Source: Bradyrhizobium sp. 21 (lineage in GTDB: Bacteria; Pseudomonadota; Alphaproteobacteria; Rhizobiales; Xanthobacteraceae). From it: a DNA stretch of 64,000 bases. The translations under genes were made by a program, and so were the position numbers. The stretch spans positions 897,664-961,663 of the forward strand of contig NZ_JADPJG010000002.1 in NCBI RefSeq assembly GCF_023073335.1, written 5' to 3'. Positions 43,801-50,970 of this stretch are shown piece by piece. The notes under the pieces are model-generated. The model did not search any database, was not told the origin of the DNA, and worked only from the letters and a program-made list of their open reading frames with translations. Numbering within the stretch: the stretch's first letter is position 1; every line of letters starts with the position of its first letter.

Positions 43801-44094
43801 GAGCCGGAATGTCACCGTCAGCGTCATCGCGCCGTCGGTGGTCGCCTGGCTCGACATGTAGAGCATGTTCTCGACGCCGTTGATCTGCTCCTCGATCGGC
43901 GTCGCAACGGTCTCCGCGATCACCTTGGGATTGGCGCCGGGATAGGTCGCGCGGACCAGGACCGAGGGCGGCACCACGTCGGGATATTCCGAGATCGGCA
44001 TCGCGAACAGCGAGATCAGGCCGGCGAGGAAGATCAGGACCGACAGCACGCCGGCAAAAATCGGACGATCGATGAAGAACTTTGAGAGATTCAT
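40894..44094 (-). CDS. RND multidrug efflux permease (HAE1 family, AcrB-like)
   Basis: 1066 residues, full length. MNLSKFFIDRPIFAGVLSVL is the usual start; in TM4 GIVVDDAIVVVENVERN carries the paired Asp of the proton relay; the two halves each have six TM helices and a large periplasmic loop. It expels lipophilic drugs or phenolics to the outside in exchange for protons. The adaptor gene lies upstream (151 bp) and the TetR gene is divergent. No outer-membrane channel gene is present, so a distant TolC-like protein must be shared. Confidence 0.95.
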   Translation of the reverse strand: MNLSKFFIDRPIFAGVLSVLIFLAGLISLFAMPISEYPDVVPPSVLVRATYPGANPKVIAETVATPIEEQINGVENMLYMSSQATTDGAMTLTVTFRLGTDPDKATQLVQNRVQQAEPRLPAVVRQLGIVTKKSSPDLTMVVHLLSPNGRYDMTYLRNYAVLNVKDRLARIDGVGDVQLYGAGDYSMRVWVDPQKAAEHGLTASDIVKSIQAQNVEAAAGVVGSSPNVQGIDLQLSVNAEGRLANEEQFGDIVVKTGTRGEVVRLRDVARIELGASSYGLRSLLDNKQAVAIPIFQAPGSNALEISDHVRATMAEIKKNMPEGVSYQIVYDPTQFVRSSIEAVIHTLLEAIALVVLVVILFLQTWRASIIPLLAVPVSIVGTFAVMHLFGFSINALSLFGLVLAIGIVVDDAIVVVENVERNIEGGLSPRDATYQAMREVSGPIIAIAMVLIAVFVPLAFISGLTGQFYKQFALTIAISTVISAVNSLTLSPALSALLLKGHNEPKDWLTLIMEKGLGWFFRGFNKAFTRSSENYSGTVTKVISGKAAVMGLYLVLVGVTVFLFQQVPSGFVPGQDKQYLVGFSRLPDGAALDRTEEVIRKMSDVALTQPGVESSVAFPGLSISGFTNSSNAGIVFSTLKPFDERKDPALSGNAIAADLNKKYAGIQEAFIAMFPPPPVNGLGTIGGFKLQIEDRAGLGYEALNEATKAFTAAMQKAPEIAGVFSSFQVNVPQLFADIDRTKALQLGVPVTEVFNTLQIYLGSYYVNDFNKFGRTYSVYVQADAPFRARADDIRQLKVRSSSGDMVPLSALMTIRQSAGPERAIRYNGFLSSDINAAAAPGYSSGQAQEVATRIAAETLPSGFAFEWTDLTYQEFIAGNSGLWVFPLAILLVFLVLAALYESLTLPLSIIMIVPMGLLAAMFGVWISKGDNNVFTQIGLIVLVGLSAKNAILIVEFARELEFAGRTPIRAAIEASRLRLRPILMTSMAFIMGVLPLVLSTGAGSEMRRAMGVAVFSGMIGVTVFGLFLTPVFYVLLRTVTGMKPLVHHGSGTSAAPVQGSITNPGH

Positions 44095-44197
44095 GGCCTT
44101 GCCCCTGCGCGAGAGACGACTCTCCCGTCATCCCGGGGCGCAGGCGAAGCCCGCGAACCCGGAATCAAGAAGTGACGTCCTGGTAGTTCAACGATTT

Positions 44198-44238
44198 CGT
44201 CATTCCGGTCCGCGCCGCCCGCGTGTACCGGAATGACG
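44198..44238. repeat. Palindromic repeat between adaptor and permease genes
   Basis: CGTCATTCCGG (44198-44208) / CCGGAATGACG (44228-44238), perfect over 11 bp, with a 19-base loop. A second, less regular copy CGTCATCCCGGGG (44126-44138) with CCCGGAAT (44158-44165) is nearby. Similar CGTCATTCCGG elements are dispersed in genomes of this group. Being inside the operon, between the two efflux genes, the hairpins may set the ratio of adaptor to permease. Confidence 0.75.
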
Positions 44239-44245
44239 GAGAAAG

Positions 44246-45490
44246 CTAACGCTGCACGACGTCCTGATTGCTGTGGTTGGATGCCTGCTGCGGCCCCCGC
44301 GCGCCCATCGCCGCGACCTCCGTCTTGAGGAGGGCGCCCGGACGCACGCGCTGGAGGCCGTTGACGATGATGCGGTCGCCGGTCTTCAGCCCGGCGGTGA
44401 CGATACGCAGCCCGTCGACCGAGCCGCCGAGCGTGATCGGCCGGTAGACTGCACGGCTGTCGTCGCCGACCGCCATCACGAACTTCTTGTCCTGGTCGGT
44501 GCCGATCGCACGCTCGTCGATCATCACCAGCGTCTGCTGCTTGGGCTGGCCCATGCGGACGCGGGCGAACTGGCCGGGGATGAGACGCCCGTCCTCGTTC
44601 TGGAATACCGCGCGGACGCGGATGGTGCCGCTCTGGCCGTTGACCTGGTTATCGATGAGCTGGATGTGTCCCTTCGCCGAGAGGCCGCCTGAGGTCGCCA
44701 TCTCGACCGGGATCTGGTCGAGCTTGCCGCGCAGGCCGGAGGTATCCGCGATCGAGTTCAGTGCACGCAGCACGACCTCTTCATCCGCATCGAACGACGC
44801 GTAGATCGGGTTGACGGAAACCAGCGAGGTCAGCACCGGGGAGGCGGTGCCGGCTGCGACGAGATTGCCGACGGTGATCTCGAACTTGCCGACACGGCCG
44901 TCCACCGGCGCGCGCACCTCGGTGTAGTCGAGATTGAGCTTTGCCGTCTGGAGTGTCGCCTCGGCGGCCTTGACGTTGGCGATGGCTTCGCGATTGGCGT
45001 TGTCGCGCTGGTCGTAGTCGCGCCGCGTGACCACGGCGTTGCCGACGAGCTGCGCGCCGCGCTCGAGCTCACTCTGGGTGAACACGACGCGCGCCTTGGC
45101 AGCTTCGAGCTGCGCGTTGGCCTTGTCGACCTCCGCCGCATAGGGCGCCGGGTCGATCTTGAACAGCACATCACCGGCTTTCACCAGTGCGCCCTCGGTG
45201 AAGTTGGTCGACATGATCGCGCCGGCCACGCGCGGGCGAAGCTCGACGCGTTGGATGGCCTCGAGCCGGCCGGAGAAATCGTCCCACAGCACGGTCTGCT
45301 TTGGCTCGATCATCGCGACGGTGACGGAGACGGCCTGTTCAGCGGCGGCGGCCGTTGCGGCGGCTTGCGCTGCACGGAAGTAGTGACCGGTCGCGATCGA
45401 GCCGCCGACGGCGAGGGCGCCCACGACGGCGACGCCACCGAGAAGACGGCGAAAACGGCCGGTGCGGGCAGTATTGTGAGAGGGATGCAT
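44246..45490 (-). CDS. RND efflux periplasmic adaptor (MFP)
   Basis: 414 residues. Signal/anchor region LLGGVAVVGALAVGGSIATG, lipoyl half VELRPRVAGAIMSTNFTEGA LVKAGDVLF, an alpha-hairpin near 110-180, second lipoyl half DYTEVRAPVDGRVGKFEITV and beta-barrel, then a membrane-proximal domain; the C-terminus is Gln/Asn-rich. It connects the AcrB-like permease to an outer-membrane channel. The first gene of the efflux operon; its promoter region holds two TetR-type sites. Confidence 0.93.
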   Translation of the reverse strand: MHPSHNTARTGRFRRLLGGVAVVGALAVGGSIATGHYFRAAQAAATAAAAEQAVSVTVAMIEPKQTVLWDDFSGRLEAIQRVELRPRVAGAIMSTNFTEGALVKAGDVLFKIDPAPYAAEVDKANAQLEAAKARVVFTQSELERGAQLVGNAVVTRRDYDQRDNANREAIANVKAAEATLQTAKLNLDYTEVRAPVDGRVGKFEITVGNLVAAGTASPVLTSLVSVNPIYASFDADEEVVLRALNSIADTSGLRGKLDQIPVEMATSGGLSAKGHIQLIDNQVNGQSGTIRVRAVFQNEDGRLIPGQFARVRMGQPKQQTLVMIDERAIGTDQDKKFVMAVGDDSRAVYRPITLGGSVDGLRIVTAGLKTGDRIIVNGLQRVRPGALLKTEVAAMGARGPQQASNHSNQDVVQR

Positions 45491-45503
45491 TTGCGCGCTC
45501 CAG

Positions 45504-45574
45504 ATATGTAGTGTTCACTACAGATGTGGGTCTGGATGCCGCAGTGCAAGATACTTATGTACCATTCACTAAGA
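45504..45574. promoter_or_regulatory. Two-site TetR-type operator of the efflux operon
   Basis: Site 1: TGTAGTG-TT-CACTACA (45507-45522), a perfect inverted repeat. Site 2: TTATGTACCATTCACTAAGA (45555-45574) matches site 1 in 13 of 20 positions (flanks TATGTA and TTCACTA), 51 bp away in direct orientation, about five helical turns. Both lie between the divergent adaptor and TetR genes. Confidence 0.65.
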
Positions 45575-45690
45575 AAATTGTAGCGGCATACCGCAAGCAT
45601 TGGAAGTGGCTGAGAAAATAAAGCTAGAACAAATAGATAGAGTCAGGCGTTAGATCCAGGGACGACGCCGATTCCGAGGAGGACAGGCAG

Positions 45691-46296
45691 ATGGGCATGG
45701 GACGCCCCCGCGAATTCGACGCCGAAACGGCGTTGGACCAGGCGATGGAAGTGTTTTGGCGCCACGGCTATGAGGGCGCCACCATCGCCGAGCTCACGGA
45801 GGCCATGGGCATCAATCCGCCCAGTCTTTACGCTTGCTTCGGCAACAAAGAAGGCCTGCTGAAGGCCGCGCTCGACCGCTACACCAAGCTGCGCGGCGTC
45901 TGGATGGACGAGGTGGTGGCAGCGCCGACCGCCCGCGAGGTCGCCGAGCGAATGCTGCTCGGCATCGCCGACAAGCAGACCGACCCCGCCAATCCGCCCG
46001 GCTGCCTGCTCGTGCAAGGCGGCATCGCCTGCGGCACCGGCTCTGAAAGCGTCCCCTTCGAACTCGCCGCCCGCCGCGCCCAGAACGAAGACCAGCTCCG
46101 CGACCGTTTTGTGCGCGCCAAGGCCGAAGGCGATCTCAAGGAGAGCACAGATCCCGCAGCGCTGGCGCGCTACGTCTCGGCCGTCGCGGTCGGCATGGGC
46201 GTGATGGCGTCGTCGGGCGCGGATCGCGAAGCGCTGCGGCAGGTGGCGAGCGTCGCGGTGCAGGCAGTCGAGATGCAGGCGGTTGAGCGAACGTGA
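45691..46296 (+). CDS. TetR/AcrR family repressor of the efflux operon
   Basis: 201 residues. ATG 45691 follows GAGGAGGACAGGCAG. The TetR HTH is typical (RPREFDAETALDQAMEVFWR, then YEGATIAELTEAMGINPPSLYACFGNKEGLLKAAL), with C-terminal ligand-binding helices of the TetR_C_33-like kind. Divergently oriented to an RND operon, with two matching palindromic sites in between, it is most likely the local repressor released by a pump substrate. Confidence 0.92.
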   Translation: MGMGRPREFDAETALDQAMEVFWRHGYEGATIAELTEAMGINPPSLYACFGNKEGLLKAALDRYTKLRGVWMDEVVAAPTAREVAERMLLGIADKQTDPANPPGCLLVQGGIACGTGSESVPFELAARRAQNEDQLRDRFVRAKAEGDLKESTDPAALARYVSAVAVGMGVMASSGADREALRQVASVAVQAVEMQAVERT

Positions 46297-46332
46297 TGGC
46301 TGCCACGCCACTGGCCTCTATCACCTCGCGGA

Positions 46333-47817
46333 CTACATCGCAGAGAGCGCCGGCGGCGGGACGAAGCCGCCGAACTCGCGTTCGATCAACCCAGCCAGCG
46401 CGATCGTCGTGCGGTCCTCGAGATAAGGTCCGATGATCTGGACGCCGACCGGCAGGCCCGAAGGCGTACGCTCGATCGGAACGGCGGTCGCGGGCAGTCC
46501 GCAGGTCGATGCGGGGTCTGCCCAGATGAAGCACGCATCGGCGTAGGGATGTGCCTTGCCATCGATGTCGAGCTGCCGCGCGTCGAACGGCTCGGATTGG
46601 TCCTGTGGAAAGGCTGGCACGGCGGCAGCGGGGTAGATCACTGCGTCGAACTCGCGGAAGAGCTGGTACCACTGCTGTTGCAATTGCAGGCGGATAGCGT
46701 CGGTCGCCAGCCACTCACGATGGTTCATGCCCCATCCGCGGGCGCGCTCGGCCTGCAAGCTACGGTCGTCGGGCAAGAGTGCCGCAGCAAGCCCTTGCGC
46801 CTCTGCGAGTGCGGCCGGTGTCAGACGTGGACTTCTCGCTCCGTTCAACAGCTTCATGTAGAGCCGTGCCGAGTCCGCAAGATCAGGCAGCGACGTGCTC
46901 GCGCGAGCCAGCCGCGCGCCCGATTGCTCGAGGCGCTCGGCCAATCGTCCGATGGCTGAGCGCACCGCGTCACCCGTCGGCATCAGCGGATGGGTATCGA
47001 TCACGAGGATCCTGAAATCCTTGAGATGGTCATGGCGCGGGGCGGGCAGCGCAAGGCGATAGCCGATCCCGTCGCGGGTCTCGTCGGGGCCGGCAATCAC
47101 GTCGAGCGCCAACGCAAGGTCCGAGGCAGTGCGCGTCATCGGCCCGACGACAGCCAGATCACCCTGGCCCGGGACAGGCGGTGCCGGCGGCATGCCGTAT
47201 CCGCGCAGCGGGACCAGGCCGAGGCTTGGCTTGTGTCCGAACACGCCACAGAAATGCGCCGGCACCCGGATCGAGCCGCCGATATCCGAGCCGATCGAGA
47301 GTGGACCGAAACCAGCCGCCAGCGCCGCGCCCGATCCGCCTGAGGAGCCACCGGGGGAACGGCCGAGGTCCCACGGGTTGTTCGTCGTCCCGTAGATCTC
47401 GTTATAGCTCTGGAAATCCCTCAGACCGATCGGGATGTTGGTCTTGCCGATGATGATGGCGCCCGCCGCCTTGAGCCGCGAGACGACAAGGGCGTCTTCC
47501 GCCGGTTGAAAATCCTTGAAATGCGGAAAGCCCCATGTCGTCGGCAGGCCGACGACATTGAACGGTTCTTTGAGGCTCACGGGGATGCCGAGCAACGGCA
47601 GCCGCTCGCCGCGGGCAAGCGCGGCATCGGCGGCGCGCGCGGCGTCTCTTGCGCGATCGAAATCGCGAACGATGACCGCGTTGATTGGCCCGTCCAGCGC
47701 CTCGATGCGCGCGATCGTATGCGCGAGCAGCTCTGACGCAGAGACCTTGCGCGAATGCAGGGCGCCCAGCAGTGCGCCAATCGAGCCGTAGTTCAAGTCA
47801 GCGGCATCTGAGGTCAT
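46333..47817 (-). CDS. Amidase signature family protein
   Basis: 494 residues from ATG 47817 (GGAG six bases upstream; ATG 47829 would add four). The Ser-cisSer-Lys triad is visible: Lys in IIIGKTNIPIGLRDFQSYN, the glycine/serine signature GRSPGGSSGGSGAALAAG and the nucleophile stretch SIGSDIGGSIRVPAHFCGVF. It hydrolyses an amide (or ester) to acid and ammonia in the cytoplasm. It has no GatB/C neighbours and lacks GatA-specific features, so a catabolic amidase is more likely than the tRNA amidotransferase subunit. Monocistronic, convergent with the TetR gene. Confidence 0.92.
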   Translation of the reverse strand: MTSDAADLNYGSIGALLGALHSRKVSASELLAHTIARIEALDGPINAVIVRDFDRARDAARAADAALARGERLPLLGIPVSLKEPFNVVGLPTTWGFPHFKDFQPAEDALVVSRLKAAGAIIIGKTNIPIGLRDFQSYNEIYGTTNNPWDLGRSPGGSSGGSGAALAAGFGPLSIGSDIGGSIRVPAHFCGVFGHKPSLGLVPLRGYGMPPAPPVPGQGDLAVVGPMTRTASDLALALDVIAGPDETRDGIGYRLALPAPRHDHLKDFRILVIDTHPLMPTGDAVRSAIGRLAERLEQSGARLARASTSLPDLADSARLYMKLLNGARSPRLTPAALAEAQGLAAALLPDDRSLQAERARGWGMNHREWLATDAIRLQLQQQWYQLFREFDAVIYPAAAVPAFPQDQSEPFDARQLDIDGKAHPYADACFIWADPASTCGLPATAVPIERTPSGLPVGVQIIGPYLEDRTTIALAGLIEREFGGFVPPPALSAM

Positions 47818-47989
47818 CACGAACTCCATTGTATCTCATCGCCGTGTCGATCCTGTCCGGCCGAAATCTGACGCGGACATCGAACATGCAATATTGAGAG
47901 CGGGATGAGGAGGCGGCGCAACGGGAACCAGATCTGCCCGCCGGTCGGGGCGGGAGCTGGTCGCGACCAGTGTGCCTTCCGAACGGTTA

Positions 47990-48124
47990 ATGGCATCGCA
48001 CTGGTGGATCACGCCGAAGGCGGCGCTCCGTCGCCAGATCGCGGGATACGCGCTCCTTGCCGCGCTCTATGCGGGATCGATGGGCCTGTACGCGCTGCTG
48101 CTCGCGTGGCATTGGGGAGGGTGA
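47990..48124 (+). CDS. Small membrane protein, 44 aa
   Basis: MASHWWITPKAALRRQIAGY then ALLAALYAGSMGLYALLLAW: a positively charged start and one long transmembrane helix ending HWGG. Ribosome site is weak, but the frame is well positioned 19 bp ahead of the RNase Z-like gene and its codon usage is normal. Not recognised. The amidase gene is divergent; the 172-bp gap 47818-47989 shows no other gene. Confidence 0.45.
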   Translation: MASHWWITPKAALRRQIAGYALLAALYAGSMGLYALLLAWHWGG

Positions 48125-48143
48125 AGCCTGGATACCGACCACC

Positions 48144-49046
48144 ATGTTCGCCCTGACATTTCTCGGGACCTCGGCAAGCGTTCCATCGGCTGAGCGCAAC
48201 CATCCGGCCCTTCTCGTCGAGGCCGCGGGCAAGCGCATCCTGATTGATTGCGGCGAGGGCACGCAGCGCCAATTGCTGCGCAGTGGCGCCGGCTTTCGGC
48301 GGCTCGACCGCATCCTGTTGACGCACGGCCATTTCGATCACGTGCTCGGCATCCCCGGCCTGTTCTCGACGCTGGGGTTGCGCCAGAGCGCCGACGCGAT
48401 GACCGTTCACGCGGGACCGAGGACGCTCGACATCGTCACCCGCATGCTCGCGGGCCTGTGGGGCGAGGGCAGGGCGCCGATCCCCGTGCAATTCGTAGCC
48501 CTGACCGAAGGGCAGGTCATCGACGCCAGCGACTTCACCATCGACAGCTTTCCGATCCGCCACCGCGACACCGACAGCTTCGGCTTCGTCTTCAAAACGC
48601 CCGCACGTCGCCATCTCTTGTCCGACCAACTCTTGGCGCTTGGTGTCCCCGACGGCCCCCTGCGCGGAGAACTGGCCGCGGGACGGCCGGTCGTGATCGC
48701 CGATCGAACGATCGATCCCGAGGAGGTTTTGGGACCGCCCAGCGGCGGCAGGAAGCTCGTCGTGATCGGCGACACCGAAACCACTGACGGGCTCTCGAGA
48801 CATGTCGCCGACGCCGATCTGCTGGTGATCGAGGCGACGTTCCTCGACCGGGACGCCGCGACCGCGCGGAGCTACGGCCATCTCACCGCGACCGAAGCCG
48901 CTTCGTTTGCCGCTGCAAACAATGTGGGGCAGCTCGTGCTGAATCACATGTCGGGGCGCTATCGGGACGGAGAGATTTTGGCCGAAGCGACAAGGATTTT
49001 TCCGAACACGCGGATCGCCGCCGACTTCGATCAGGTAGTGATTTAG
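48144..49046 (+). CDS. rnz: RNase Z-like metallo-beta-lactamase fold protein
   Basis: 300 residues, matching the short RNase Z. GTSASVPSAERNHPALLVEA, DCGEGTQRQLLRS, the zinc motif THGHFDHVLGIPGLFSTL, the aspartate in VVIGDTETTD and a terminal histidine in LNHMSGRY, with GHLTATEAASFAAANN before it, are all in RNase Z order. It would trim the 3' trailer of tRNA precursors. The AxDxF-region variant EATF (usual: HEATF) reads IEATF here, so one family position differs; a paralogue with another phosphodiesterase role is possible. Confidence 0.82.
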   Translation: MFALTFLGTSASVPSAERNHPALLVEAAGKRILIDCGEGTQRQLLRSGAGFRRLDRILLTHGHFDHVLGIPGLFSTLGLRQSADAMTVHAGPRTLDIVTRMLAGLWGEGRAPIPVQFVALTEGQVIDASDFTIDSFPIRHRDTDSFGFVFKTPARRHLLSDQLLALGVPDGPLRGELAAGRPVVIADRTIDPEEVLGPPSGGRKLVVIGDTETTDGLSRHVADADLLVIEATFLDRDAATARSYGHLTATEAASFAAANNVGQLVLNHMSGRYRDGEILAEATRIFPNTRIAADFDQVVI

Positions 49047-49061
49047 GCGCGGCAGGCGCAC

Positions 49062-49895
49062 TCATCTCGTCAACCCCGATTTGATCGCGAGATCCTGCAC
49101 CTCCCGCGTCACCTGCATCAACCTTGGCAGCGCCTGGTCGCGGAAAGTGGGCATGTCCATACGCATCGCATCAACGGTGACGCTCAATCCGCCGATCACA
49201 AGACCCTGGGCGTCGAAGATCGGCGTTGCCAGCGTGCGTAGGCCATAGGCGTTCTCGCCGTCGGAGACGGCATGGCCCTTCTTCTTCACCTGATCGAGCC
49301 GGGCTAGCAGGGCATCGAGATCGGTCAGCGTCCGCTCCGACAGCTTTACGCGGGGCCGTGTCTCCAACCGCTCGATCTGCTCGTCTCGCGTCAGATGCGC
49401 CAGCATGGCATGGCCGAGGGCGGCACTGTAGGCAGGAATGCGCGTGCCGGGCCTGCGATCCATCTTGTGGCGGTCGAGGCCCGCGCCGATCCGCGCGAGA
49501 TAGATCACGTCGCCGCCGTCGAGGATCCCAAGCGAGGCCGCGTCGCCGACATCAGGTACGAGATCGCGCAGCAGCGGCTCGACGATCGGCCGCAACGATC
49601 CGTGCGACAGCACGGTATAGCCGAGGTCGAGGCAGGCGACCCCGAGGCGGAACCGGCGGCTCTGCGGAACGGCCTGGACATAGCCGAGTTCGACCAAGGT
49701 CTGGATCAGCCGGAACGCCGTCCCGCGATCGAGATCGGCGCGTGCGGCAATCTCACTCAGGGTCAGCTCGAAGGCCTCGCTGGTGAAGCTCTTGAGCACG
49801 GCGAAGGCCTTGCCGACCGAGGCGACGTAATTCTTGGGGTTCTTTGCGCCCATTTCTGATGCGCGCTTTGTGGCCTTCTTTTCGATCCTGGCCAT
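49062..49895 (-). CDS. IclR family transcriptional regulator
   Basis: 277 residues. Lysine-rich start, then the winged helix VGKAFAVLKSFTSEAFELTL, SEIAARADLDRGTAFRLIQT, and the effector domain LGYTVLSHGSLRPIVEPLLR, YLARIGAGLDRHKMDRRPGT and the C-terminal GLSVTVDA. It is divergent from the six-gene catabolic operon, with an IclR-like palindrome between them. IclR proteins of this PcaR/PobR-like form bind carboxylate intermediates, so the operon's substrate is the likely effector. Confidence 0.92.
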   Translation of the reverse strand: MARIEKKATKRASEMGAKNPKNYVASVGKAFAVLKSFTSEAFELTLSEIAARADLDRGTAFRLIQTLVELGYVQAVPQSRRFRLGVACLDLGYTVLSHGSLRPIVEPLLRDLVPDVGDAASLGILDGGDVIYLARIGAGLDRHKMDRRPGTRIPAYSAALGHAMLAHLTRDEQIERLETRPRVKLSERTLTDLDALLARLDQVKKKGHAVSDGENAYGLRTLATPIFDAQGLVIGGLSVTVDAMRMDMPTFRDQALPRLMQVTREVQDLAIKSGLTR

Positions 49896-49973
49896 GCTCT
49901 AATGCCTCGCCATGACATGTCGCCCTTGACGTGGCGGCAAGCTGATTTTACGACAGGCCAAGCTAATAACAAA

Positions 49974-49990
49974 TGTTCGCATTCCGAACA
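49974..49990. promoter_or_regulatory. IclR-type operator
   Basis: TGTTCG-CATTC-CGAACA (49974-49990), perfect 6-bp arms with a 5-bp spacer, the size and base preference known for IclR-family sites (TGTTCGNNNNNCGAACA). It is 27 bp upstream of the downstream gene's TTG start and about 80 bp from the IclR start, covering the divergent promoters. Confidence 0.7.
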
Positions 49991-50016
49991 ACATCGATTT
50001 GACGATCGGAGGAAGT

Positions 50017-50946
50017 TTGTCGACATCATCGCTGCCCCCCCAATCTTTGCACCCTCATGGCGTGTTCTCCGCCGCGCTGACGCCGCTCGACGCCGAGCTC
50101 GCCCCTGATCATGCGCGCTTCGTCGCGCACTGCCGCTATCTGCTCGACGAAGGCTGTGATGGCATCGCGCTGCTCGGCACCACCGGTGAGGCCAACTCCT
50201 TTTCGGCCGCCGAGCGCACCGCGCTGCTCGAAGCGGTGGTCGCCGCCGGCATCGCGCCGCAGCGGCTTCTGCCCGGCACCGGCGTCGCCGCGCTCAGCGA
50301 GACTATCGCCCTGACGCGTCATGCGCTCTCGGTCGGGGTCGATACCGTGGTGATGCTGCCGCCGTTCTACTACAAGGGCGTCACCGATGACGGCATCTAT
50401 GCTTCCTACAGCGAAGTCGTGCAGCGCATCGGCGATGCCAGGCTCAAAATCGTGCTCTATCATATCCCGCAGATGTCGGCGCAGCCGATCTCGCATGCGC
50501 TGATCGAGCGGTTGCGCGCGGCTTACCCGGCGACGTTCACCGGCATCAAGGATTCCTCCGGCGACTTCGCCAACATGACCGCGATGGTCGAACGCTTCCC
50601 GGGCTTCTCGGTCCTGGTCGGAGCTGATCCGTTGCTGCTCCCGCTGCTGCGCAAGGGCGGCGGCGGCTGCATCACCGCAACCTCCAATCTCATCGCGCGC
50701 GACCTAGCCTATGTCTACAAGCACTTTCGCGATAGCGACGACGACGCGGCACTGAAAGCGGCGCAGGCGCGCATCGTCAAGGCGCGCGAGTTGGTCTCGC
50801 GTTTCCCGCAGATGGCCTCGCTGAAGGCGCTGACGGCCGACCGTACCGGCCACGCCGGATGGCAGCGCCTGCGGCCGCCGCTGGAATCCTTGCCGCCGGG
50901 ACAGGTGAAAGAGCTGCTCGCGAATGCGACGGCATGCGCCGCCTAG
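50017..50946 (+). CDS. Dihydrodipicolinate synthase-family lyase
   Basis: 309 residues from TTG 50017 with GGAGGA four to five bases upstream. The DapA barrel motifs are present: GTTGEANSFSAAERTALLEA, Schiff-base lysine GIKDSSGDF and tyrosine YHIPQMSAQ, where the last replaces the usual YNVPxRT, a change that excludes true DapA function and implies a different acceptor than pyruvate-semialdehyde condensation. It probably cleaves or dehydrates a hydroxy-oxo acid (for example 4-hydroxy-2-oxo acids) releasing pyruvate. First gene of the operon behind the IclR site. Confidence 0.88.
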   Translation: MSTSSLPPQSLHPHGVFSAALTPLDAELAPDHARFVAHCRYLLDEGCDGIALLGTTGEANSFSAAERTALLEAVVAAGIAPQRLLPGTGVAALSETIALTRHALSVGVDTVVMLPPFYYKGVTDDGIYASYSEVVQRIGDARLKIVLYHIPQMSAQPISHALIERLRAAYPATFTGIKDSSGDFANMTAMVERFPGFSVLVGADPLLLPLLRKGGGGCITATSNLIARDLAYVYKHFRDSDDDAALKAAQARIVKARELVSRFPQMASLKALTADRTGHAGWQRLRPPLESLPPGQVKELLANATACAA

Positions 50947-50970
50947 CGCGGCGCGCGACGAGGCGATCCG

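Noticed and set aside
41615..44131. 838-codon minus-strand frame inside the RND permease
   Set aside because: A +1 shadow of the permease with an extreme Arg/Gly/His composition; the true frame contains the TM and proton-relay motifs.
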